Assembly (NCBI GenBank): GCA_028689495.1
Contig: JAQTWB010000007.1
Coordinates: 4,178 to 67,828 of the forward strand
Reading direction: 5' to 3'
Origin: a bacterium
GTDB lineage: Bacteria; Bdellovibrionota_C; UBA2361; SZUA-149; JAQTWB01
Length of the DNA stretch: 63,651 nucleotides
In this document: piece by piece, positions 36,303 to 44,944 of the stretch
Layout of the letters: each line of letters starts with the position of its first letter
How positions within the stretch are numbered: position 1 is the first letter of the stretch
The notes under the pieces: generated by a model
What the model saw: only the letters and a program-made list of their open reading frames with translations
Databases searched by the model: none
Told to the model about the DNA's origin: nothing
Program-made: the position numbers and the translations under genes

Positions 36303-36585
36303 CTCAACGCGCCAGGATGGCGTGTCCACTCTAACGCAACATGGTGGAAGAGCCTTCCAGGCTCTTTATGCAACGCTGCAGTTACGCGCCAGGATGGCGC
36401 GTCCACTCTAAGACAACAATTTCAGAGCATAGGGGAAGAGCCTTCCAGGCTCTTTATGAAACGCTGCGGTTTCGCGCCAGGATGGCGCGTCCACTCTAAG
36501 ACAACAAATTCAGAGCATGGTGGAAGAGCCTTCCAGGCTCTTTATGAAACGCCGCAGTTACGCGCCAGGATGGCGCGTCCACTTC
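36303..36585 (+). repeat. REP-like tandem array, right of the transposase (~3.2 units of 88 bp)
   Basis: AAGAGCC/GGCTCTT palindromes begin at about 36348, 36436 and 36524 (period 88). CGCGCC/GGCGCG palindromes lie at 36308, 36385, 36473 and 36561. It starts a few bases after the transposase stop. Palindrome arms are nearly perfect while linkers drift. Confidence 0.92.
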
Positions 36586-36598
36586 ATCCAGCATACAT

Positions 36599-37011
36599 TC
36601 ATTCCTCGCCTGGGGTTCGGCGCTGCTCCTTTCTTTCGCTCTGACGATGTTTTTCATCAAGCATCTTCTCCTTCTGCTTGCGGGAACGGCGCTGCTTCTG
36701 CCGGCGAATCTTTTCTCTCTCCTGTTCACGCTTTGACTTATCGCCCTTGATTTGTGTTTCGATTTTTTCGCAAAGTTCGCGCCGGGCAAAATAGCGGTTA
36801 AGCGCCTGAGAACGGTCACGCTGACACTTTACTTCCGTACCACTTGGCAAGTGCAGCAAATAAACGCAGGACGAGGTTTTATTGATCTTCTGGCCCCCTT
36901 TCCCCGAACCGCGAATAAACTTTCCAGCAAATCTTCTTCAAAGATTTCAAGACTCTCCATCAACTGCAGCAGTGCAGCTTCTTTTTCAGCCGAAACTGGA
37001 TATTTACCCAT
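36599..37011 (-). pseudogene. Frameshifted GGQ release-factor-like (ribosome rescue) gene
   Basis: The first frame reads MGKYPVSAEKEAALLQLMES and continues to an EEDLLES stretch; the next frame (-1) reads [17 protein letters not shown], the class I release-factor GGQ loop, then [10 protein letters not shown] and a very basic tail. Together they would give ~137 residues, the size of ArfB/YaeJ-like or release-factor-like proteins that release stalled ribosomes. The break lies near 36917-36925, with no clear slippery heptamer. It may be a real mutation, a sequencing error, or less likely programmed frameshifting. The 3' end abuts the REP array. Confidence 0.75.
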
Positions 37012-37070
37012 ATACCGCTTCAAAAAAATGGTCTTTATTTTCAGCCCGAAAATTGCACTCTTGGATAGCC

Positions 37071-39902
37071 CTACTGCCCCAACTCTACCAGAGTTGCCTC
37101 AATCTTCGCCTTGCGCGCCTGAGCTTCTTCGAGTCCTTCACGTTGCTTGGCAACAATATCATCCGGGGCTTTACCGATAAAAGCCGGGTTATTGAGCTTG
37201 GCTTCAAATTTCTCGATATCCTTTACCGCCTTCTCCAGCGCCGACTTGTTACGACGAATTTCAGCTTCGACATCAATGTGCTCCTTCAGATTTACATAAA
37301 TCTCGACATCGGGAAGAACAACCCGGGCGAAACCTTCAGGAGCAGCTTTAACAATGTTCAGCGACAGCAGTCTGGCCGCAGTAGTCAACACAGCTGAAGC
37401 TTGGGCAAGTGTGCCTTCAATTTCAAAGCCACGCGGCAACAAAGACACGGCCAGTTGCGTCGACGGAGGCACATTGGCGTTACTGCGCATGTTACGCACT
37501 TCGCGAACAATATCCTGAACAACAGCAAAATCTTTTTCCAATTGCACGTCGTTAAAAGCAGACGATTCAGGATATTCGGCCTGGGCACAGACTTCTTCCG
37601 GAAGTTCACTGCCATAAATGCCCATTTTTATTCCCAGCTCACGCACCGGACCCCAAAGGGCTTCGGTGATATAAGGAGTAAACGGGTGCAACAGCCGAAT
37701 AAACTGCTCCAGAACACGACAAGCAGTGGTTGCCGCGATAGCTGCTTGAACCGCATCGACTGATTTGAGTCGCGGTTTGACAAGCTCGATATACCAATCG
37801 CAGTAGTCATCCCAAAAAAAACGATAAAGGTTCTGCGCAGCTTCACTAAAACGAAAGTTGTCAATCGAATCGGTGACATTACCCGTAACGGAATTTAACC
37901 GCTGCAGAATCCAACGATCTTCAAACTGCAATTCCCCCAAGCTCTGCCCCGAAACCAATGCTGAAAAAGACTCTCCCGGCACCGAGTCAAGGGACGAGAG
38001 AATAAACCGCGATGCATTCCAGAGCTTATCGATAAAACGCTGGCCGATCTCTTCAAACTTCGTCAAACTAATCTGTACCTGCTGGGATTCGGAATTAAGC
38101 GATAGCAAAGTAAAGCGCAAAGCGTCTGCACCAACTCCGTTAAAGCCTTCTGGATACTGTTTGCGTAGCCGTTCAAGCATTTCCTGCATATTACTCGGAC
38201 GTGCTTCGCGAAGCGGGCCTTCCAAATCTTCGGTGCTCGCACCATCGATAACATGCAATGGATCAATGCCATTGCCGCGCGACTTTGACATCGTCTCGCC
38301 TTTGTCATCACAGATGACCGGATGAAAATAAACACGATTGAACGGCACTTGCCCGAGAAAATGCGTGCCCATCATCACCATGCGAGCTACCCAGAAATAA
38401 ATAATATCCTTCGCCGTCGAAAGAACCGAAGTTGGGTAATACCGATGTAACTCCGGCGTATGTTCCGGCCAACCAAGTGTCGAAAAAGGCCAAAGCGCCG
38501 AGCTGAACCACGTATCGAGCACGTCCTCATCCTGGGACCAGAGTTCAGGATTCTGCTGCACCGCCTCTGGCGTCTGGACATCAACCAAAATTTCGCCCGT
38601 AGTTTTGTTGTACCAGGCAGGAATACGATGCCCCCACCAGATCTGCCGTGAGATACACCAGTCACGGGTGTTTTCCAGCCATCCACGGTAAACCTTCTCC
38701 CAGCGTTCAGGAGAAAGCTTCAAGTCACCACTGTCAGAAAAACGCAGAGCGTTTTCAGCCAGCGGCTTCATCTTTACGAACCACTGATCGCTCAGACGAT
38801 ATTCAATAACTGCCTTTGAACGCTGAGCCCGGCCAACTGGCGTCATTCGCTCTTCAATCTTCTCCAGCAGGCCAGCGGCTTTGAGTTCCTCAACAATAAC
38901 TTCGCGAGCCATAAAACGATCGATGCTGTGGAACCGGAGTGGCGCCTGATCACCCATTGTCCCATCAGCGTTCATTACGTTTATCTGCGGCAAATCATGC
39001 CGAAGGCCAATCTGAAAGTCGTTCACATCGTGAGCCGGTGTCACCTTCAGGCAGCCTGTGCCAAAAGCGCGATCGACATACTCATCAGCAATAACCGGAA
39101 TTTCTCTGCCGACAATCGGCAACGTCACCGTCTTGCCGATCAGGTGCTGATAGCGCTCATCTTTGGGATTTACCGCCACAGCGCTGTCACCGAGCATTGT
39201 CTCGGGACGAGTGGTGGCAATTGTCACGAACTCTCCTTCACTGCCGGTCACCGGATAACGCAAGTGCCAGAGAAATCCCGGCTCCCCGCCTTCCTTGGTT
39301 TCAACCTCATCATCCGACAACGCTGTCTGATCTACCGGGCACCAGTTGACGATATACTTGCCGCGGTAAATTAGGCCCTCGTCATAAAGACGCTTGAAGA
39401 CCTCACGCACCGCCCGAGAAAGCCCCTCATCCATCGTAAAACGCGTCATCGACCAGTCGCAGGATGCTCCGAGACGACGCAACTGGTTGAGAATCGTATC
39501 GCCGTATTTCTCGCGCCACTGCCAGATACGCTCGACCATCTTCTCGCGCCCGAGCTCCTGATAATTAATCCCCTCGGCTTCAAGGTGTTTTTTTACAACG
39601 CTCTGGGTAGATATACCGGCATGATCAGTGCCCGGCACCCAAAGGGCATCAAAACCCTGCATCCGTTTAAAACGTATCAAGGCGTCCTGCACAGAATTGT
39701 TGAGCGCATGACCCATATGCAGACGGCCGGTAACATTTGGCGGAGGAATGACAATCGAGAAATGCCCCCTGTTCACCCCCTTGCGCGCCAACCCACGGCG
39801 ACAAACACCAGCCTCCTCCCAATAGCGATACATCGCCGCTTCGACATCTTTGGGTGAATAATGTTTTTCGCTTAGGTCAATAACGGAAGGTCGATTAGCC
39901 AT
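37071..39902 (-). CDS. valS: Valyl-tRNA synthetase
   Basis: I start at ATG 39902 (MANRPSVIDLSEKHYSP); an in-frame start at 39998 adds 32 unlikely residues. ValRS (943 residues, class I) charges tRNA-Val and edits Thr-tRNA. It shows PPPNVTGRLHMGHALN (HIGH), the CP1 editing domain with TTRPETMLGDSAVAV, ETMSKSRGN (KMSKS), the SVLSTAKDIIYFWVARM region and a C-terminal coiled coil from about 880. It is in a minus-strand run with the frameshifted GGQ gene downstream. No T-box is seen in the 224-bp upstream gap. Confidence 0.97.
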   Translation of the reverse strand: MANRPSVIDLSEKHYSPKDVEAAMYRYWEEAGVCRRGLARKGVNRGHFSIVIPPPNVTGRLHMGHALNNSVQDALIRFKRMQGFDALWVPGTDHAGISTQSVVKKHLEAEGINYQELGREKMVERIWQWREKYGDTILNQLRRLGASCDWSMTRFTMDEGLSRAVREVFKRLYDEGLIYRGKYIVNWCPVDQTALSDDEVETKEGGEPGFLWHLRYPVTGSEGEFVTIATTRPETMLGDSAVAVNPKDERYQHLIGKTVTLPIVGREIPVIADEYVDRAFGTGCLKVTPAHDVNDFQIGLRHDLPQINVMNADGTMGDQAPLRFHSIDRFMAREVIVEELKAAGLLEKIEERMTPVGRAQRSKAVIEYRLSDQWFVKMKPLAENALRFSDSGDLKLSPERWEKVYRGWLENTRDWCISRQIWWGHRIPAWYNKTTGEILVDVQTPEAVQQNPELWSQDEDVLDTWFSSALWPFSTLGWPEHTPELHRYYPTSVLSTAKDIIYFWVARMVMMGTHFLGQVPFNRVYFHPVICDDKGETMSKSRGNGIDPLHVIDGASTEDLEGPLREARPSNMQEMLERLRKQYPEGFNGVGADALRFTLLSLNSESQQVQISLTKFEEIGQRFIDKLWNASRFILSSLDSVPGESFSALVSGQSLGELQFEDRWILQRLNSVTGNVTDSIDNFRFSEAAQNLYRFFWDDYCDWYIELVKPRLKSVDAVQAAIAATTACRVLEQFIRLLHPFTPYITEALWGPVRELGIKMGIYGSELPEEVCAQAEYPESSAFNDVQLEKDFAVVQDIVREVRNMRSNANVPPSTQLAVSLLPRGFEIEGTLAQASAVLTTAARLLSLNIVKAAPEGFARVVLPDVEIYVNLKEHIDVEAEIRRNKSALEKAVKDIEKFEAKLNNPAFIGKAPDDIVAKQREGLEEAQARKAKIEATLVELGQ

Positions 39903-40126
39903 ATCTCTGAAATATCTACTTTTTTTCTTGGTAAGTGCTGCCGGTTGCAACACACTGACCGGCGGCTGAGATATAACAGCTTGGAAGAAATGATGCATCC
40001 CGAAGTAACTTGCAGGATTTCAAGGAGGTACGCCTTACCCCATTCAAGCTGCAACAACTGCCTGGCGGCTTCCAGATGAGATGAAAAGAAACACAAAAGA
40101 TAAATAAAGACGTATAAGCAAAAAAC

Positions 40127-40504
40127 TCAGCGAAAAAGATTGGCCATGCCAGCCGAAGACAGCGCCGAAGCGAGAAAGCTTGAAGCAATATTGCTGCCCA
40201 TCGCCTCACGCGGGTCGACAAAATAATTAATCAAGCCCCCGGAATGACCCCGACTGAGTGTATTGCTATGCCCACCAAAATATTGCCCGGTCGCAGCGCC
40301 CAGCAGTGCGTCAATCATACTGGAGCCCATCGACAGTGCTCCAATCGAATTCCGCGACGCACCGGGCATGACATGGCTGATTGAAGGCATGCTCAGACCG
40401 TTCAAACTCTGCCCGAGCATACCTTCGACGAGATTCTCAATTGAACCTGAACCTCGACGGTGATTATTTGTCGGCAGAAAATTCATTAAACTCATAACAC
40501 TCAT
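40127..40504 (-). CDS. Hypothetical Gly/Ser-rich protein (125 aa)
   Basis: A GGTAAGAGA site precedes the ATG. The product is rich in Gly, Ser, Met and Asn, with hydrophobic but not membrane-like ends. It contains DALLGAATGQYFGG, which recalls Gly-zipper segments. I do not recognise it. No neighbour suggests a role. Confidence 0.45.
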   Translation of the reverse strand: MSVMSLMNFLPTNNHRRGSGSIENLVEGMLGQSLNGLSMPSISHVMPGASRNSIGALSMGSSMIDALLGAATGQYFGGHSNTLSRGHSGGLINYFVDPREAMGSNIASSFLASALSSAGMANLFR

Positions 40505-40632
40505 AAATCTCTTACCTTTTCAGCTCACCTCAATGAAGAATGAGCAAATTCAGGATGTGTTAGGAGTTATGGCGAGATGCCGCTCGATTGTGACGTTTAT
40601 ATCGCGCGGCGCTCCCCAGGGTCGCCCTGCCG

Positions 40633-41265
40633 TCAAACGATATCGACAAATACCTGTTCAGCAGAAAAACGGACTTTCTGGGCGGTAGCGTATTTATCGT
40701 CCTGGCTGCGATAGCCAAGTGGCACGGCGGCAACGGTCGCGTATGCGTCATCGACACCAAGAATGCGGTCAAATTCGGCTGGAATAATCCCCTCCATCGG
40801 GCAACTGTCGATCTCCAACTCGGCTGCGGCCATCATCAAAAATCCCATCAGGATATAAGCTTGCCGAGCGGTCCAGGCACCCAGGTCCTTGGCCATTCCA
40901 CCGCCTAACAAGGCGCCTTCCATCATCCCCTGATATGGAGCAAGACTTTCCGCACTGACTCCACGTTCCGAAGCAAGCAATTTAATGAAATTTTGAATAT
41001 ATTCAGCCGTCATCGACTTTAGAGATGTGAGCACCACCAAGTGAGAACAATCAACGACCTGCCGCTGGTTCCAGGAGTGAACGACCAGCGACTCCTTTAC
41101 CTGCTGATTCGTCACCATATAGATTTTCCAGGGCTGCAAACCAAAAGAAGAGGGGGCAAGACGCATCACCTCACGTAAGGTATTGATATCAGTCTCGGAA
41201 ATCTTCCGTTCCGGATCGAACGCCTTTGTCGCATATCGCCAGGTAAGAGATTTCATCAGATCCAT
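40633..41265 (-). CDS. Nitroreductase-family NAD(P)H flavin oxidoreductase
   Basis: The 210-residue length and the opening SLTWRYATKAFDPERKI match NfsB-type nitroreductases, which bind FMN. Other marks are APSSFGLQPWKIYMV near residue 37 and the C-terminal AAVPLGYRSQDDKYA..KVRF. It may reduce nitroaromatics, quinones or flavins. It is divergent from the trypsin-like protease gene. Single gene, no terminator seen. Confidence 0.9.
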   Translation of the reverse strand: MDLMKSLTWRYATKAFDPERKISETDINTLREVMRLAPSSFGLQPWKIYMVTNQQVKESLVVHSWNQRQVVDCSHLVVLTSLKSMTAEYIQNFIKLLASERGVSAESLAPYQGMMEGALLGGGMAKDLGAWTARQAYILMGFLMMAAAELEIDSCPMEGIIPAEFDRILGVDDAYATVAAVPLGYRSQDDKYATAQKVRFSAEQVFVDIV

Positions 41266-41408
41266 ATTTCACTCTTTAAATTGTAGTTAATTGAAAACAA
41301 GGCCGAGCCGATAACTAAAATCTCTGATATCAGCAACACAGTAGAACCGCCCTGAATTGTCCGAGATAACCTTTGCCGAAAATAACAGCCCAGCACAAGG
41401 CCATATAA

Positions 41409-43607
41409 ATGTTTAAAACAGCAAAATTTATAACCTTCGTCCTTTTCTGTACCCTGTTCATTAGTCTGAGCCCGGCGCAAAGCGAAGAGAGTCTCCGACG
41501 CAGCAACCGCATTGTTGGTGGCAGTGAATCGACAGTCGGTAACTGGCCTTTTATCGCCGCTTTGTATTCCAGCGGCTACAGCCTCGAACAAGGGCAATTT
41601 TGCGGCGGAACACTTATCGCTCCGACCTGGGTAGTTACGGCGGCGCACTGCCTTCAAGGCGAAACCGCGGATTCGATTATGGTGGCCCTGGGCGTGCATA
41701 ACCTCGCCAACGATGTTGGCGAACGCCTCCAGGCACTACGAATTATTATCCACCCCAGCTACGATGCCAGCACTGTCGACAATGACATCGCCCTGATTGA
41801 ACTAAGGACCGCCTCAGCCCAAATTCCGGCAGCAATTTATCAAGGCAGCTCAGACCTGACTGGTCAAACGGCAACTGCTATCGGCTGGGGCAACACCAGC
41901 GGAACAAACAACAACTCATCTTCCGTCGTCTTGCGCGACGTCGATCTACCGATAATCAGCAATTCAACTTGTGCCGCTGCATATGGTGGTGGGCAAATCA
42001 CAAGCAACATGCTCTGCGCCGGATACGCTCAGGGCGGCTATGACTCCTGTCAAGGCGACAGTGGAGGGCCACTGGTTCTTGATATTTCCGGCACCACAAC
42101 TCTCGGTGGTATCGTCAGCTGGGGCACTGGCTGCGGAGATGCCGGTTATTACGGAGTTTATACCAGGATCAACCAGTTCATTTCATTTATCAGCCAGTAT
42201 ATAAGCCTCGACTCAGGCACCCCGCCCTTTATTCCTCCATCCCCAACAATCCCACTCCCTACCAGCGGCCAAAGCAGCTGGGGGCTATGGAACGGTTACC
42301 TGGATATGGTCAATATCCTCGAGCTGGAAAACAACACCAGCTCCAGTGTCAGCAGCGACATATATCTGGTCCGCCCAGATGGCGTTGTCGGCGAAAAGAA
42401 GAGGGTCACCGTTTCGGCAAAATCGAAGCAGGATGTCATCCTCAACGACATGTATGGTTTTGAAGGCGACGTCTATGGGTTAATAAAAATCGCTGGTGAA
42501 CTAGAAGGACGAATCACCTACTATCGACCAACTGGCGGCTCGTTCGACAATTTCGAATATGCCTTCAGTGTTGACACAACAGCTGGAGAAACCGTCAGCA
42601 CATGGGTCGGCTTCAATACCTATCAACCTAGCAGCAATCCCGATGAACTAGGCAACCTGGTCGCCAACTGGTTAACCATCGCCAACCTCAGCAGTTCAAG
42701 TAAATCGTTCACAGTAAAAAAATACGACCAGTCTGGCGCACTACTGGCGCAAGAAGGCCTCACTCTTGCCGCCTGGGAAAGACGTGATATTGACGGAGGC
42801 CACGTAACTCCTGGTCCATCAAATGTCGGTTTGATCCAGGTCGTCCCACAAAGTGCATCTCCATACATAGCAGAACTGATGCGCTATGGTTACTCAAGCA
42901 ACGGCGGCCTCGACTTCGCTTTTCCTTTAAACAGCCACAGCGGAGAAACCTCGGAATTTTCTGTGCCGCTCTCAACTACAGCATCGGCGCAGAACTGGCT
43001 GGAAATTGCCAACATCTCAAGCAGCGCTTCGCAAGTAAGTCTGAAAATCAGGGACGCCTCCGGAACTATTGCCTCTCAGAGCACCATAAACCTTGCCGCC
43101 CGAGAGCAGCAGCACATAAACATCAATACCATCCTCGGCGACGGTGCAATTGGTCGGGCGTTTATCACACCTCTGTCAGGCAAGAACACTCTTGCCAACT
43201 CAATGCACTACTTCAGGAACAGCACGAGCGGCAGCATTCTTTCCATGTATGGAGCAGAAGGGCGCACGGCAAGCAGTGGCACAACCCTCGGCAGCTATAA
43301 CTTGTTCCTCAACATGTACAGCTTTCTCAAGCTCGGCAATACATCCTCCCAAGCGACGACTTACAGGCTTCGCGTAACTTCTCCACTTGTAGCGGGAACT
43401 ACTACCGAATACATCAGTGTCCCAGCTTACGGCTCAGTAGATGTAAATATCAGCGAAGGGCGTTTTTCTCAGGCCCAGGCAAATACCTACGGCGTGGTGG
43501 AAATACTGCCCTATACCGGTGGTGCTGATTACAGCGCCGACATGCTACGACTGAGATTCGATAACAATGGCCTGCTACAGTTTGCCGCACCGTCAATGGC
43601 GAAATGA
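41409..43607 (+). CDS. Secreted trypsin-like S1 protease with four C-terminal repeats
   Basis: A signal peptide (residues 1-24) is followed by a short propeptide ending in RSNR-IVGG, the chymotrypsin-fold activation site. The triad is complete: His80 (TAAHC), Asp126 (NDIAL), Ser218 (GDSGGP); the Asp in YDSCQGDSGG gives trypsin (Lys/Arg) specificity. After a Pro-rich hinge (about 272-290) come four ~100-residue repeats, with WLTIANLSSSS/WLEIANISSSA and SFLKLGNTSSQ, each ending in a M-Y/L-R strand and FAxP. This is a large secreted or surface protease; the repeats may be adhesive. Such animal-type S1 proteases are rare but scattered in bacteria. Confidence 0.9.
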   Translation: MFKTAKFITFVLFCTLFISLSPAQSEESLRRSNRIVGGSESTVGNWPFIAALYSSGYSLEQGQFCGGTLIAPTWVVTAAHCLQGETADSIMVALGVHNLANDVGERLQALRIIIHPSYDASTVDNDIALIELRTASAQIPAAIYQGSSDLTGQTATAIGWGNTSGTNNNSSSVVLRDVDLPIISNSTCAAAYGGGQITSNMLCAGYAQGGYDSCQGDSGGPLVLDISGTTTLGGIVSWGTGCGDAGYYGVYTRINQFISFISQYISLDSGTPPFIPPSPTIPLPTSGQSSWGLWNGYLDMVNILELENNTSSSVSSDIYLVRPDGVVGEKKRVTVSAKSKQDVILNDMYGFEGDVYGLIKIAGELEGRITYYRPTGGSFDNFEYAFSVDTTAGETVSTWVGFNTYQPSSNPDELGNLVANWLTIANLSSSSKSFTVKKYDQSGALLAQEGLTLAAWERRDIDGGHVTPGPSNVGLIQVVPQSASPYIAELMRYGYSSNGGLDFAFPLNSHSGETSEFSVPLSTTASAQNWLEIANISSSASQVSLKIRDASGTIASQSTINLAAREQQHININTILGDGAIGRAFITPLSGKNTLANSMHYFRNSTSGSILSMYGAEGRTASSGTTLGSYNLFLNMYSFLKLGNTSSQATTYRLRVTSPLVAGTTTEYISVPAYGSVDVNISEGRFSQAQANTYGVVEILPYTGGADYSADMLRLRFDNNGLLQFAAPSMAK

Positions 43608-43615
43608 TGCGAATC

Positions 43616-43634
43616 AAGAGCCTGAAAGGCTCTT
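43616..43634 (+). terminator. Hairpin after the S1 protease
   Basis: AAGAGCCT/AGGCTCTT with a 3-nt loop lies 9 bp past the stop and is followed by CTACAATG. The arms equal those of the REP-like palindrome, so it may be a lone REP copy. Confidence 0.55.
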
Positions 43635-43722
43635 CTACAATGACGACAAAATGCTTGCTCGCAGACAGATTTGAAGAAGTGAATTCCGTAAAATAAAACC
43701 TGATATAAAACGGGGTTCACTG

Positions 43723-43761
43723 AAAACAAAATGGAAGCATTGTTTCAGCAACAATGCTTCC
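43723..43761 (-). terminator. Intrinsic terminator of the 197-aa gene
   Basis: A 12-bp perfect stem (GGAAGCATTGTT/AACAATGCTTCC) with a 5-nt loop is followed on the minus strand by ATTTTGTTTT. Confidence 0.9.
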
Positions 43762-43777
43762 TTACGCCGAGCGCCGA

Positions 43778-44371
43778 TCATGCGGCCAACAACTCAAAGT
43801 TGGTGGTATTTAGTACATCTTGCACTTCATGTGGCATAACTGCAGCGATCATACCGGCTGACTTGCGCAGCAGCCAATGTGATGCTTCGTTCAATTCGAC
43901 AACCGCCTTAATAACCCGAGATGCGGCAAGCTGATAGGCAGATCGATCGAACCTGGCTGACTCAAACGCAAAGACCGCAGCCATGCCAACTGCAATCGCC
44001 ATAACAGGCAAATAACCGTTAGCCTGACGCATCTCGCGCATCACGTTATCCCAAGCAAGTTCGTCTCCAAACGCTGAAGCAAACACTGCATGAGCAGCCG
44101 CAGCAAACTTTCGTCCATCGCGATCCTGAACGCCGCGATACTCGCGTCGGTCCCAAAGATCGTATTCAGGACGAAGATGGCCCAAATTTATTCTTACGTT
44201 CTCCTCGCTTCCAATCGCTTCCAAAAAGCTTTCCCTGGACATCATGGGGAAGCGACTAAATGTTGAAATCTCACCAGCTTCCCTTCTGGCCCCTTGGGGT
44301 CCCTCGTTTATGACCGCCCACATTAAATCAAGGCGGGTTTGGAGGGCTGTGCTGTTATTGGTTGTTTTCAT
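43778..44371 (-). CDS. Hypothetical protein (197 aa)
   Basis: A perfect AGGAGG ribosome site precedes the ATG, and an intrinsic terminator follows, so it is a real monocistronic gene. The product is soluble and mostly helical. A hydrophobic but Gly/Ala-rich stretch (PVMAIAVGMAAVFAFESA) lies in the middle. No family recognised. Confidence 0.6.
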   Translation of the reverse strand: MKTTNNSTALQTRLDLMWAVINEGPQGARREAGEISTFSRFPMMSRESFLEAIGSEENVRINLGHLRPEYDLWDRREYRGVQDRDGRKFAAAAHAVFASAFGDELAWDNVMREMRQANGYLPVMAIAVGMAAVFAFESARFDRSAYQLAASRVIKAVVELNEASHWLLRKSAGMIAAVMPHEVQDVLNTTNFELLAA

Positions 44372-44561
44372 GACAACCTCCTGAACAAATGATTACGGAA
44401 TTCACCAGCCTGCTGTAAAAACAGACACTTGCAGCTGGCCTGGCGAATTCATTTTCTTATCTACCCATTTTAGGAATGTCTTGAATTGGGAAAGGAACCA
44501 CGAAAGACTTCACCCAAAGTTATGCGGTGAAATTAATAAGGTGTAGCTGAAAATCTCAGGC

Positions 44562-44942
44562 TTAACCCTTTTTCTTTCCAGTAATTGAAACGGGTATCGA
44601 AGAAGGAACACCTGAATAAGTCTTGATCACAGATGTCTTGCGATGAAAATCAACCAACTGACTACCAAGTCGAGCCTGCTCGACATTTAGAACAGTAATC
44701 AACTGGTTATGAACAGACAGGAGCTCCTCTACTCCGCTCCTGACTGTCAATGGAAGGCCCTTTTCTGAAAGAAGGGTTGTGACAGTCCGATCAACTTTTG
44801 CCAAGTAAAGCGCTACTTGCTCATCAAGGTCCTCATCGTAACCTTGAGAGCAGAGTAGCTGAAGCAGACCCTCAGCTACTCCTTTTATTGATGTCAATTC
44901 TCCAAGAATCGACCGGACATCATCAGAACTGGCTTGCGACAA
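44562..44942 (-). CDS. Small helical hypothetical protein (126 aa)
   Basis: The TTG start at 44942 lies two bases after the phosphofructokinase stop and has a GGAGGAG site in its tail, so translation is coupled. The product is helical (LGELTSIKGVAEGLLQLL, then VALYLAKVDRTVTTLL) with no membrane segment, resembling FliT/FlgN-type chaperones in shape only. Function unknown. Confidence 0.6.
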   Translation of the reverse strand: MSQASSDDVRSILGELTSIKGVAEGLLQLLCSQGYDEDLDEQVALYLAKVDRTVTTLLSEKGLPLTVRSGVEELLSVHNQLITVLNVEQARLGSQLVDFHRKTSVIKTYSGVPSSIPVSITGKKKG

Positions 44943-44944
44943 GC

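Noticed and set aside
35300-36590. CRISPR array
   Set aside because: Tandem period is 88 bp with conserved linkers and palindromes; there are no unique spacers or cas genes.
36297-36644. Plus frame with repeated peptide
   Set aside because: It is a translation of the 88-bp REP array.
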